From the NCBI GenBank assembly GCA_964017065.1, contig OZ024790.1, positions 8,435,864 through 8,499,863 on the forward strand: DNA of 64,000 bases. The letters run 5' to 3'. The position numbers were made by a program, and so were the translations under genes. The stretch is from Haliclona indistincta. Taxonomy: Eukaryota > Porifera > Demospongiae > Haplosclerida > Chalinidae. The notes under the pieces were generated by a model. It did no database searches, was not told the DNA's origin, and saw only the letters and a list, made by a program, of their open reading frames with translations. This document shows positions 34,093 through 47,800 of this stretch, one piece after another (position 1 is the first letter of the stretch; every line of letters begins with the position of its first letter).

Positions 34093-37000
34093 TCACATTG
34101 TAGTGACTTGTTCGTATTCATCATCAGCAACAGCACTGGACTGTGTGGGTAGTGTGTGAGTGCCATATGCTGTACAATCTGTCATCTTGATATCATCACT
34201 GCATGTTCTGCAACAAAATAATACAAACAGAACTCAACTAATGATAAATTCTCTTACTGTGTTGTCTGTTGTGGTTCATCATATACTATATCAATGGGTT
34301 TCACTGAACTATTGAAATGCAACCGATAGATATGGACATCATTATAAAACCAACCAGAATTTAGCGATGCAAAGAATTTTTCACAAGACTCTGCACCAAT
34401 GTACATTTGAATTCACCTTATCTGTCCTGGTATATCGTATAATATTGCATCATCTTTTTCTTCACTTTTCATGGGTAATGGTGACCCACTATAATTAAAA
34501 ATTTGAATCAGATGTGTTTCTGCTTCATCTAGTATAAATGCTGATGCACCTTTTTGGCGTGAACGATTTTTGTCGTCTTTTCAGTAACAAAATGTACAGA
34601 GTAGTCACTATGACATTCCCAATCAGAGATGCTAATAATATCAACACAATTACTGCCATAGCTGCTATTAGACCAGTAGGCATTGATGAAGGACAACTGC
34701 AGCTTGATGGAGATAATGTTGATGTCTTCTCTGATAAAGAAGATGATGGAACAAGTGTAGTTGATTGTGTGGCAGTGCAAGACTAGCTATAGATATATTA
34801 TTTTTACTCACCTACTACAGTCAGTAGTATGCTCTCACTAGCATTGTTGAGTAGTACATACTGTTGTCCTGATGATGGTAGCACTGTAGCCATGCAGGTG
34901 ATGGTCCTGCCATTATCACGCGTCATATTGAACCGATTGATACGTAGAGTGTCACCAGTGATATTGTAGTCAGCTCCAGTGGTGAGTAGTGATGGTCCCA
35001 GCCATTGATACATGATAGTAGTGGGTGTGTCCACATACTCACTGATAGTTACATCACACTGGAAGTCACTAAATGTGTCCACATACAGTGTATCATTAGG
35101 TATGATGGTCACTGTGACACTGATGATGGAGACTGCAGGAGAACATTATAATTTTGTGTGCACATGATAGTATGTAGCTACTCACTGGTTATGTTCAGAT
35201 CAATCTCATCAGTGCTGATAGTATTGATGTTGTTAACTATAGTCCCAATACACTGATACTGTCCACCATCAGATGTATGCAGTGGATTGATAGTGAGTGT
35301 GGAGTTACTCTGTGTCATAGTTACTATCACTCTGCTATTACTAGTGTCGACTGGACTGCCATTTCTAGTCCAAGTGATGGTCACTGGTCCTGTATTAGAC
35401 TCCACTAAGCACAGTAGTGAACTGGTTGCTCCAGCAATGAGAGGCAAGTCCATGTTGTTCAATGATACACTGACATTCAGTGCTATAAATGAAAATGCAT
35501 TCTGTATGGAAAATGCGACATGATGCTTCATAATCTACCTGGAACCAAGCTTGTTCTGAAGCTCATAGTAGCAGTAGAAGTGTTCCCTATACAGTTACTA
35601 GCAATCACTGTGTAGTTGTATGTGGTATCCTCCTCCAAGCCACTCAGTGTGATAGTGTAGGTGAAATTGATAGCTATAATATCTTCTGTACCACTGACAG
35701 TGTTGCTCTGTGCAAGGTCAGTGTCTCTCTCCTGACCAGTGTATAGTATGTTGTAGGTCTCATTAGTGTATGCTATACTAGGGACAGTGATCATGATAGT
35801 GGCATTGGTAGGGTTGATAGCAGTGACAGTAGCAGTAGGAGTATTGGGAACTGACATTGCTGTGAGCAAAAATTGACAACAAGCTTATGACAGAAAGGGA
35901 CGATATATTTTGTAATTAAACATAAATAGCTGAATAAAATTCTCAATTTTCACTTGTAGATGTATGGTACCAACAAATTAAAGCTACAATATGTCCTATA
36001 AATCCACAGCTCACCTCTACTAGACACTGTACTGCTGGCATTAGTGGTCACTGTTGATGAGTCTGGGATCACAATCCTAGCCACACATTGATACAATCCA
36101 GCATCACTGACTTGAGCATTGCTAACATTCAAAGTGTTCACTACATATGTTCCATTATCACTGACTGATACATTACCAGCACGCATTGAACCATTGTGTA
36201 GCCATTGGACCGTTAGCTCAGGGATCACCACTGATGGCTTCATAGCTCTGCAGACCAGAATGAAGCTATCATGAGAGTCTGAGTCCAGGCATGTTGCTTC
36301 TAGTACAGCAACCATGGTAGGTGCAACAGTGGAGTTGCTGATGACAGGATCTAGGAAGCAACACGATTTGTAGCACACAATTAATGTCTAGCTCATGACA
36401 GCTCACCTTGTACAATCACAGTGGTACTCTCATTGACCAGTGCAGAGTCCTCCACATACAGTAGTGTGTTGTTACTATCGATACTGATACTGCACTCATA
36501 GCTACCACTATCCATGCTACTACTGAGAGTACTAAACACTAGTCGAGTCTCATATCGGTTGGGTGAGGTCTCAGTTGCTGTGGTGATATCAATACGAGGG
36601 GCTGTTGCATTTACATCACCAAAATTAGCTGTGCCAAAATCATCGTCACCATTTTTAGACCACGTCATTTCCACATCAAACAGTGTGTTTACTGTGAATG
36701 GTATTTGAATAACACATGTTATGGTGAGAGTACTGCCAGCAAGATAGGTCTGTGTTGTGCTGCTGTTGGCTGAGACAGTACTGAGAGCAGAATAGAGTGT
36801 GAGGGAGACAGTTGAAGATGAGACTGCAATATGAGAGAAAGAGGAAGGGAAAAATTCAAAAATCAGCTACTGCAGTAACCCACTCACTCTGTAGTCTGAT
36901 GTCCACCATACTGTAGTTACTGACAGTGACATTGATGGCACTGATATCAACAGTAGCAGTACATGTGTATTGTCCAGCATCAGAAGTATTGGTAGGATTG

Positions 37001-40000
37001 AATGTGAGAGTGACAGTGTTGTTAGTCCTCACAGGTGGTACACTAATGGTGTTCAGAGCTGTATCACCACCAGCACTAACAGCTTGCTTGGTCCACACAA
37101 TGTCAGGTTGGACTATCAATCCATCTACTACTCCTACTATACATGTGAGGATGATGGAGGAGCCAGGCAACATGTTACCACTAGAAGTAGTCATTACAGT
37201 AGGAGGAGGAAGAGCTATAGATAGGAAAATGGTATAATAGTATTGTTGACTGTGTAGTACTCACATTGTACAGTGATATCAACAGAGCTATTAGCAGCAG
37301 TATGTATGCTGAAGCTGTCAGCAGGATCTGAGTTGACATTGACAAGACAAGCAAACATTGTAGTGTCTACAACACTGTCCAGTGGACTGATGGAGAGAGT
37401 GGAGGTGAAGGTAGACTGGTTACCAGACTGGGTGGTACCAGAGATAGTGATCCTTGGAGTTGATGATAGAAGCATTCCCATTGGAGTACTCCAGGTGAAG
37501 TTCACCATCACATTGATATCATTCACATTAGTGAGAGTGATGGTGCAGGTGAGGTCACGAGCTGTACCAGCTACCATGGGTACTGATGGGTTGACAGGTT
37601 CGACTAACACTGTAGGAGGAGGGACTAGAGGAAGAGAGAGCAGCTGTGAACAATAGATACTGTCATTACATAATGCTACAGTTGCTAGTCACACTGATGG
37701 ACGTCGACAAGTTTAACTCACAATCGACTAAGATATTGTAGTCTTCACTACCAGCAAAGCCAAGGACAGTGGATATAATGAGATTTACTAAACACCGATA
37801 CTGTCCTCTGTGACTGAATGTGAGTGGAGAGAATGAGATGGTGAAAGTGGTGGTAATAGATGTGGTCTCCTGTGTAACTATTGGAAATTCTGTACTACCA
37901 CCAGTGAATTTTATCCAAGTGACGTTAGGCCGTGGTGTTAGGTCTGAAGCCATAATAACAGTGCATATGAGAGAGAAGGTTTGACCAGCTTCAGTAGAGC
38001 CATTAGTAGTCACATCAATAATTGGATCGGGGAGCGCTGAAAGGAAAGGTATACATGTCATGAACAGTGATGAGAAGACAAAATAATTATCATTGCCGCT
38101 CGGCAATGATATGTAGGGGTAGTCCCTACACTTTTCAGTTTCTTTATTAAACTTTATCATACTTTACCTGTGACATTTAGGTTAATGGTTGCATTATTTG
38201 ATGATGGTAGTATCAATGGTTGGTTATTATTCTGCATTACAGTTATATTACACTGGTAGTCTCCAGTATCCATATCATCTGCTGGGTCAAACATCAGTAC
38301 ACTAGTGTATGGTGCTGACTGTAACATGTCCACTATTGTGATACGATCATTGGAGCTGCTACTGGTCAGCTGTTCTCCATTAGGTGCAATCCACATACTG
38401 GACACAGTGATGTTAGTGTTGACAATGGTAGTGTCTATCGTTGCAGTACAGGTCAGGTTGACAGGAGTGCCCTCATACAGTGTGGTGGTGTTAGAGGGAC
38501 TAGTGATGGTGAGAGTGATCTGGGGAGGAGGGACTGACACAAAACAACACATGCAAATAACTAAAGTGAAACAATGGAACATACTTTGTATTTGTAGTAA
38601 ACCACTGCTGAAACCAATAAATGGACTTGATAATACAACAACAGTAGCAAAACATGTATACATTCCAACATCATCAGTCATTCCAGGATTGAACATACGT
38701 AATATGGTACGTACTGGTCCAGTTAGCAATGTATCTCCAGATATTCCTCCTGGAGCAGAGGTATATGTCAAAAGTACTAAAGCTGGAGTCACTGCCAGTC
38801 TCTCTATTACTCCATCCAGTCTGCATTCAATGTTAAAGTTGTCTCCAGCAGTAGGAACACCAGGAATAATGACACGAGGAGTGAAGGCAGCATTATTGAG
38901 AGCTATAATTATAATAACAATAAACATTTAAGTATCATTATACTAATTACATTAATTAGTTATTCAGTTATTTTATTCACCTACTACAGTCAGTAGTATG
39001 CTCTCACTAGCATTGTTGTGTAGTACATACTGTTGTTCTGATGATGGTAGCACTGTAGCCATGCAGGTGATGGTCCTGCCATTATCACGCATCGTATTGA
39101 ATCGATTGATACGTAGAGTGTCACCAGTGATATTGTAGTCAGCTCCAGTGGTGAGTAGTGATGGTCCCAGCCATTGATACATGATAGTAGTGGGTGTGTC
39201 CACATACTCACTGATAGTTACATTACACTGGAAGTCACTAAATGTGTCCCCATACAGTGTATCATTAGGTATGATGGTCACTGTGACACTGATGATGGAG
39301 ACTGCAAAGAAATGAGTTGAGTGGACAGTATCTAGCTGACATGCTATATCGTGTCTTACTCACTGGTTACATTAAGATCAATCTCATCAGTGACATTAGT
39401 AGGCATTCCATTAATCATCACAGTCCCCATACACTGATACTGTCCACCATCAGATGTACGTAGTGGACTAATAGTGAGTGTTGAGTTACTTGATGTACTG
39501 TTCACTGTCACTCTGCTATCACTAGTGTTGACTGGACTACCATTCCTCATCCACACAAAGAAGGATGCTTGTAAGGTAGAGGGTACCACAGAGCATGTTA
39601 TGGATCGAGTGGTCCCAGCAAGAACAGGAGACCCCATAGTGTCAACTGATATACTGACACTGGGTACTGCAGGTGAGAATTGAATTTGAAGTACTTTTCT
39701 AACAGTTTGTGTAAACCATGCATAACTTGTACTAGACTATTCCTTTGTGTATTTTATCAGATTTAGATTTCATATTCAGTACAGTCCTGTCATGTACAGC
39801 ACCATCTTAAAAATTTAATGGCTATGTACAATGAAAGTGTATTTCAAATAAAACCAGGATGTTTACAATGTACACTATATAATCAAAATTCCTGCAAACC
39901 ATAGCAAACACTCACCAGGTGGAACAACAGCCACATTACTGCGAGCACTGGGTAATGTATTAGTACCACCAAATGACACTACAAAGATGGAGATTTCATT

Positions 40001-41313
40001 CGTTGCAGTTACACCAGTGATAGTGAGCATAGTGTTAGTATTAGTCCCTGCACTGAGTATATCACCACCATCCACCTGATAGAACACCTCATAGCCATCT
40101 GGTACTGGAGATGGAGCATACCATGACACAGTAACTTCAGTATCAGAGCTCCTATTAGCAGCAACATTAGTAGGTGTAGCTGAAACTGTACAATAAGAAC
40201 TACTGTGCAAAGTTCATGGGCCAGGTTACTTACCAGTGACCATTACAGTAGATGAGTCTGGTGTTCCAAGAGTCACAACTTGTGTTGGAGTGTTATCTTC
40301 TCTACCCATTACAGTCACAGTGCACTCATACTCTCCTGCCTCTCTCTCCCTCACAGTCACTGTCACTCTGGTCACATCAGGCATGTCTGGCTCTGATGCA
40401 TTGACAGGGTCTACATCACCATTCAGCCCATACTGTGTTTGAAGAACCTCTCGAGAAACAGTGTACAGTGATGTATCCAGTGTCTGACTATCTCTTGTAC
40501 ATGTCACCATGGTGGGTGGTCCATTGGAGGAGTTGAATGAGAGAGTGAAGACAGGTGGGTCAAAGTCTCGTGAGGATTTGAGGACAAACTGCATGTTTGT
40601 ATCAACATCAGGCCCACCTACATGTATACATAGTAGTGAGGCTACTGCTAATAATAACCCCTCCCCCAAATTACAAATGTATGCTAAAAACATAATTATG
40701 CCTGTTATTGTAACAGTATTGTGTACTCACCATAGTTGTCATATATATCTCCAGTATACACACCTGCTGTCAGTGTGTGAGTGATGTTCATCTTAACACG
40801 GATCATACACTGCACTAGTCCAGTTCGATTGGTATCTCCTAGTCCAGTATCTCTCACCAGCCCCACCTGACCATTGCATGTCACCATCTGGTATGGCTCA
40901 TCATCAGGTGAGTCAATGTCCATCGAAGAGACTGCAGTTGATCCAGGAGGTTGGAACCACATGCCATTATTGCTGTCAGTATTAGCACTCTGACACCACA
41001 AGGCTAGAGTAGGACTCATGCTTTGATTAAGGCTTCTTGCTTCTATCTGACTAGCACGCAGCATCAGGTAGTCTGGTATAGGCTCCGAGGCCTCTTGAAA
41101 ATACAATCTCACTCCTAATAATGAAGACTAACTAATAATGAGTTATTTATACGACAAACATGTTTAACCTTGAGTCGGTAGGTCAGTGTTGGGTATTACT
41201 GGTCCTGCAGTGATCATACCAGGAGTGCAATCTTGTCCTAAAGAACTGGTCACCATCATCACGAGCATTATGATGACTAGCATAATCGACGAGCGTTTTC
41301 TTAGCGCAGTCAT
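34093..41313 (-). CDS. Ig/FN3 receptor R2 with tyrosine-motif tail
   Basis: A complete cell-surface receptor of roughly 1,900 residues. Exons in order: signal peptide (start 41313, ends SSLGQ); Ig-like 40725-41115; Ig 40235-40620; FN3 39915-40190; Ig 39360-39660; Ig 38975-39300; Ig 38595-38905; Ig 38165-38550; Ig 37715-38040; Ig 37260-37620; Ig 36890-37215; Ig 36400-36825; Ig 36010-36355; FN3 35535-35862; Ig 35180-35485; Ig 34808-35140. Then the transmembrane exon 34550-34730 (TGLIAAMAVIVLILLASLIG, then LLLKRRQ) and tail exons 34417-34488 (LYDIP), 34258-34308 (VYDEP), 34093-34207 (DDEYEQVTTM). Domain exons are phase 1-1, the classic shuffling class. YDxP is a known Crk-type SH2 ligand form. 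Ligand and role are unknown; tandem position and similarity to R1/R3 suggest a recognition-receptor family. A 75-bp transposon fragment sits in one intron. Confidence 0.85.
38080..38160. repeat. Small palindromic transposon fragment in R2 intron
   Basis: ATCATTGCCGCTCGGCAATGAT is a near-perfect palindrome followed by GTAGGGGTAGTCCCTAC and a T/A tract like the Foldback-like element ends. R1 and R3 lack it at this point. The same palindrome core occurs near 21300. Confidence 0.7.
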
Positions 41314-41355
41314 GCTGAACAGCCCTATAGCTAGAATGCTGCGCTTTCTGTTCCG

Positions 41356-41461
41356 GTTTATAAACATTGTTTATCAAACGTCACGTTCTTCGCTCCCACA
41401 CGAAAAAATTAAGTTTAAATTTCCCGCGTCATCTCTATTGGGTGTGGTTAGGCTCCACGTG
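41356..41461 (-). promoter_or_regulatory. R2 promoter block
   Basis: The same ordered motifs as upstream of R1: E-box CACGTG (41456-41461), inverted CCAAT, GTGACGTTTGATAAACAATG and TTTATAAACC about 45 bp before the ATG at 41313. A CGTGTA repeat next to the E-box has one more unit than in R1. Confidence 0.5.
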
Positions 41462-41571
41462 TACGTGTACGTGTGGGTTTTGCAGCCGAGATTGCAGCTA
41501 CAGCAGCTATGCATGTGTATGAGCCAGGATTTGCTGTTACTTGCTGGAGAAGAGGTAGAGAGAACGGTAGT

Positions 41572-41694
41572 ATGACAGTTGAAGATGTGGTACCAACGCG
41601 TGTCAGCTATTCTCTTGTCTTTTCTCTCTGGCTGGCACTGCTCATCACTACCTCATGCATGACACAGCAGAGACCACAGACTGTGAGCTACTGA
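41572..41694 (+). pseudogene. Second orphan signal-peptide exon, with stop
   Basis: This matches the 33825-33953 exon almost exactly but reads QTVSY then TGA, three codons before the expected donor. This copy cannot continue into another exon in frame. It lies head-to-head with R2. Confidence 0.5.
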
Positions 41695-41841
41695 GGAGAG
41701 GTATATGATACCACCAATCACACACCATGCAGTACATCACATTTGTTTTACCTCTTACACGAATAATAAACAATGTATGCTAATAATACTTTCTCTGCTT
41801 GAACATGCATGTGGCTATATATTTTAACAATTCAGTCAATA

Positions 41842-44800
41842 TCACATTGTAGTGACTTGTTCGTATTCATCATCAGCAACAGCACTGGACTGTGTGGGTA
41901 GTGTGTGAGTGCCATATGCTGCACAATCTGTCATCTTGATATCATCACTGCATGTTCTGCAACAAATAATACAAACAGAACTCAAATGATAAATTATCTT
42001 ACTCTGTTGTCTGTTGTGGTTGATCATATACTATATCAATGGGTTTCACTGACACAGGTGTTGAACTACTGCCAATAGATATGGACATCATTATAAAACC
42101 AAGCAGAATATAGCGATGCAGAGAATTGTTGCACAAGACTCTACACTAATGTACATTTTAATTCACCTTATCTGTCCCGGTATATCGTATAATATTGCAT
42201 CATCTTTTTCTTCACTTTTCATGGGTAATGGTGACCCGCTATAATTAAAAATTTGGATCAGATGTGTTACTGCTTCATCTAGTATAAATGCTGATGCACC
42301 TTTTTGGTGTGAACGATTGTCGTCGTCTTTTCAGTAACAAAATGTACAGAGTAGTCACTACGACATTCCCAATCAGAGATGCTAATGATATCAACACAAA
42401 CACTGCCAAAGCTGCTATTAGACCAGTAGACATTGATGAAGGACAACTGCAGCTTGATGGAGATAATGTTGATGTCTTCTCTGGTAGAGAAGATGATGGA
42501 ACAAGGTAGTTGATTGTGTGGCAGTGCAAGACTAGCTATTGTTATATTATTTTTACTCACCTACTACAGTCAGTAGTATGCTCTCACTAGCATTGTTGTG
42601 TAGTACATACTGTTGTCCTGATGATGGTAGCACTGTAGCCATGCACGTGATGGTCCTGCCATTATCACGCATCATATTGAACCAATTGATACGTAGAGTG
42701 TCGCCAGTAATATTGTAGTTAGCTCCAGTGGTGAGTAGTGATGGTCCCAGCCATTGATACATGATAGTAGTGGGTGTGTCCACATACTCACTGATAGTTG
42801 CATTACACTGGAAGTCACTAAATGTGTCCACATACAGTGTATCATTAGGTATGATGGTCACTGTGACACTGATGATGGAGACTGCAGGAGAACAAACATG
42901 ATAATTTTGTGTGTACATGATAGTATGTAGCTACTCACTGGTTATGTTAAGATCAATCACATCAGTGCTGATAGTATTGGTATTGTTAACTATAGTCCCA
43001 ATACACTGATACTGTCCACCATCAGATGTATGCAGTGGATTGATAGTGAGTGTGGAGTTACTCTGTGTCATAGTTACTATCACTCTGCTATTACTAGTGT
43101 CGACTGGACTGCCATTTCTAGTCCAAGTGATGGTCACTGGTCCTGTATTAGACTCCACTAAGCACAGTAGTGAACTGGTTGCTCCAGCAATGAGAGGCAA
43201 GCCCATGTTGTTCAATGATACACTGACATTCAGTGCTATAAATGAAAATGCATTCTGTATGGAAAATGTGACATGATGCTTCATAATCTTACCTGGAACC
43301 AAGCTTGTCCTAAGGCTCGTAGTAGCAGTAGAAGTGCTTCCTATACAGTTACTAGCAATCACTGTGTAGTTGTATGTGGTATCCTCCTCCAAGCCACTCA
43401 GTGTGATAGTGTAGGTGGAATTGATAGCTATAATATCTTCTGTACCACTGACAGTGTTGCTCTGTGCAAGGTCAGTGTCTCTCTCCTGACCAGTGTATAG
43501 TATGTGGTAGGTCTCATTAGTGTATGCTATACTAGGGACAGTGATCATGATAGTGGCATTGGTAGGGTTGATAGCAGTGACAGTAGCAGTAGGAGTATTG
43601 GGAACTGACATTGCTGTGAGCAAAAATTAAACACACAGAAAAAGACGATATATTTTGTAATTTAACTTGAATAGCTGAATAAAGTCCTCAATTTTTCACT
43701 TGTAGATGTATTGTACCAACAAAGCTACAATATGTCTTATAAATCCACAGCTCACCTCTACTAGACACTGTACTGCTGACATTAGTGGTCACTGTTAGTG
43801 AGTCAGGGATCACAATCCTAGCCACACATTGATACAATCCAGCATCACTGACTTGAGCATTGCTAACATTCAAAGTGTTCACTACATATGTTCCATTATC
43901 ACTGACTGATACATTGCCAGCACGCATTGAACCATTGTGTAGCCATTGAATCATTAGCTCAGGGATCACCACTGATGGCTTCATAGCTCTGCAGACCAGA
44001 ATGAAGCTATCATGAGGGTCTGAGTCCAGGCATGTTGCTTCTAGTACAGCAACCATGGTAGGTGCAACAGTGGAGTTGCTGATGACAGGATCTAGGAAGC
44101 AACACGATTTGTAGCACACAATTAATGTCTAGCTCATGACAGCTCACCTTGTACAATCACAGTAGTACTCTCTTTGACCAGTGTAGAGTCCTCCACATAC
44201 AGTAGTGTGTCGTTACTATCAATACTGATACTGCACTCATATCTACCACTATCCATGCTACTACTGAGAGTACTAAACACTAGCCAAGTCTCATATCGGT
44301 TGGGTGAGGTCTCAGTTGCTGTGGTGATATCAATACGAGGGGTTGTTGCATTTACATTGCCAACATTAGCTGTGTCAAAATCATCGTCACCATCTTTAGA
44401 CCACATCATGTCCACATCAAACAGTGTGTTCACAGTGAGTGGTATTTCAATAACACATGTTATGGTGAGAGTACTGCCAGCAAGATAGGTCTGTGTTGTG
44501 CTGCTGTTGGCTGAGACAGTACTGAGAGCAGAATAGAGCGTGAGGGAGACAGTGGGAGATGAGACTGCAATAGGAGAGAGGGAAGAAGGGAAGCATTCAA
44601 AATAAAATAGACATCAGCTACTGCAGTAACCTACTCACTCTGTAGTCTGATGTCCACCATACTGTAGTTACTTACAGTGACATTGATGGCACTGATATCA
44701 ACAGTGGCAGTACATGTGTACTGTCCAGCATCAGAAGTATTGGTAGGATTGAATGTGAGAGTGACAGTGTTGTTAGTCCTCACAGGTGGTACACTAATGG

Positions 44801-47800
44801 TGTTCAGAGCTGTATCACCACCAGCACTAACAGCTTGCTTGGTCCACACAATGTCAGGTTGGACTATTAATCTATCTACTACTACTCCTACAACACATGT
44901 GAGGATGATGGAGGAGCCAGGAGACATGGTACCACTAGAATTAGTCATTACAGTAGGAGGAGGAAGAGCTATAGATAGGAAGATGGTATATTATTATTGA
45001 CATGTAGTACTCACGTTGTACAGTGATATCAACAGAGCTATTAGCAGCAGTAGGTATGATGAAGCTGTCAGTAGGATCTGAGTTGACACTGACAAGACAA
45101 GCAAACATTGTAGTGTCTACAACACTATCCAGTGGACTGATGGAGAGAGTGGAGGTGAAGGTAGACTGGTTACCTGACTGGGTGGTACCAGAGATGCTAG
45201 TGATCCTTGGAGATGATGATAGAAGCAGTCCCATTGGACTACTCCAGGTGAAGTTCACCATCACATTGATATCGTTCACATTAGTGAGAGTGATGGTGCA
45301 GGTGAGATCACGAGCTGTACCAGCTATCATGGCTACTGATGAGTTGACTACCACTGTAGGAGAAGGGACTATAGAGGAAGAAAGAGCAGCTATGAACAAT
45401 GGATACTGTCATTACATAATGCTACAGTAGCTAGTCACACTGATGGACGTCGACAAGCTTGTTTAACTCACAATCGACTAAGATGTTGTAGTCTTCACTA
45501 CCAGCAAAGAAATAGGCAGTGGATATATCGAGGGTTACCATACATCGATACTGTCCTCTGTGACTGAACGTGAGTGGAGAGAATGAGATGGCAATAGTGG
45601 TGGTAATAGGTGTGGTCTCCTGTGTAACTATTGGAAATTCTGTACTACCACCTGTGACATTTATCCAAGTGACGTTAGGCCGTGGTGTTTGGTCTGATGC
45701 CATAGTAACAGTGCATACGAGAGAGAAGGCTTGACCAGCTATGGGAGAGCCAACAGTAGTGACAACAATTATTGGATCAGGAAGAGCTGAAGGAAAGAGC
45801 AAAAGATATTGTACGCACAGTCATAAAGAATACCATATTCTATACCTGTGACATTGAGGTTAAAGGTGGTATTATTTGATGATGATAGTATCAGTGGTTG
45901 GTTATTATTTTGCATCACAGTTACATTACACTGGTAGTGTCCAGTATCCATATCATCTGCTGGGTCAAGCATCAGTACACTAGTGTATGGTGCTGACTGT
46001 AACATGTCCACTATTGTGATACGATCATTGGAGCTGCTACTGGTCAGCTGTTCTCCATTAGGTGCAATCCACATACTGGACACAGTGATGTTAGTGTTGA
46101 CAATGGTAGTGTCTATTGTAACAGTACAGGTCAGGTTGACAGGAGTGCCTTCATACAGTGTGGTGGTGTTAGAGGGACTAGTGATGGTGAGAGTGACCTG
46201 GGGAGGATGGACTGACACAAAACAACACAATGCAAATAACCAAAGTGAAACAATGGAACAATCATACTTTGTATTTGTAGTAAACCATTGCTGATAAAGC
46301 CAAAGATACTTGATGATATTAAAACAGTAGCAGCACATGAGTACATTCCAACATCATCAGTCATTCCAGGATTGAACATACGTAATCTGGTGCGTACTGG
46401 TCCAGTTTGCAATATATCTCCTGACAGTCCTCCTGGAGCAGAGGAATATGTCAAAATTACTAATCCTGGTGTCACTGCCAGTCTCTCTATTACTCCATCC
46501 AGTCTGCAGACAATGTTAAAGTTGTCTCCAGTAGTAGGAACACCAGGAATAATGATATGAGGAGTGAAGGCAGCATTATTGAGAGCTATAATTATAATAA
46601 CAAGAAACATTTTAGTATCATACAGTTACATTTATTAGTTACTCAGTTGTGGTACTCACCTACTACAGTCAGTTGTATGCTCTCACTAGCATTGTTGTGT
46701 AGTACATACTGTTGTCCTGATGATGGTAGCACTGTAGCCATGCAGGTGATGGTCCTGCCATTATCACGCATCATATTGAACCGATTGATACGTAGAGTGT
46801 CACCAGTGATAGTGTAGTCAGCTCCAGTGGTGAGTAGTGATGGTCCCAGCCACTGATACATGATAGTAGTGGGTGTGTCCACATACTCACTGATAGTTAC
46901 ATTACACTGGAAGTCACTAAATGTGTCCGCATACAGTGTATCATTAGGTATGATGGTCACTGTGACACTGATGATGGAGACTGCAAAGGAATGAGTAGAG
47001 TGAACAGTATCTAGCTGACATGCTATATCGTGTCTTACTCACTGGTTACATTAAGATCAATCTCATCAGTGACATTAGTAGGCATTCCATTAATCATCAC
47101 AGTCCCAATACACTGATACTGTCCACCATCAGATGTACGTAGTGGACTAATAGTGAGTGTTGAGTTACTTGATGTACTGATCACTGTCACTCTGCTATCA
47201 TTAGTGTTGACTGGAATACCATTCCTCATCCACACAAAGAAGGATGCTAGTACAGTAGAGGGTACCACAGAGCATGATATGGATCGAGTGGTCCCAGCAA
47301 GAACAGGAGACCCCATACTGTCAACTGATATACTGACGCTGGGTACTGCATGTGAGAATTGAATTAGAAGTATTTTTTAAACTGTTTGTGTAAACCATGC
47401 ATAACTTAGATTTCACTAGACTATTCATGTGTATTTTATCAGATTTAGATTTTATATTCAGTACAGTCCTGTCATGTACATCACCATCATGATTATAAAG
47501 TATAAAAACCAGGATGTTTACACTATAAAACCGAAATTCTTGTCATGTACATCACCATCTTAAATATTTAAAGACTATGTCAATGAAAGTGAATTTCAAA
47601 TAAAACCAGGATGTTTACAATGTACACTGTAAAATCAAAATTCCTGCAAACCATAGCAAACACTCACCAGGTGGAACAACAGCCACATTGCTGCGAGCAC
47701 TGGGTAATGTATTAGTACCACCAAATGACACTACAAAGATGGAGATTTCATTCATTGTAGTTACACCAGTGATTGTGAGCGTAGTGTTAGTAGTGGTCCC

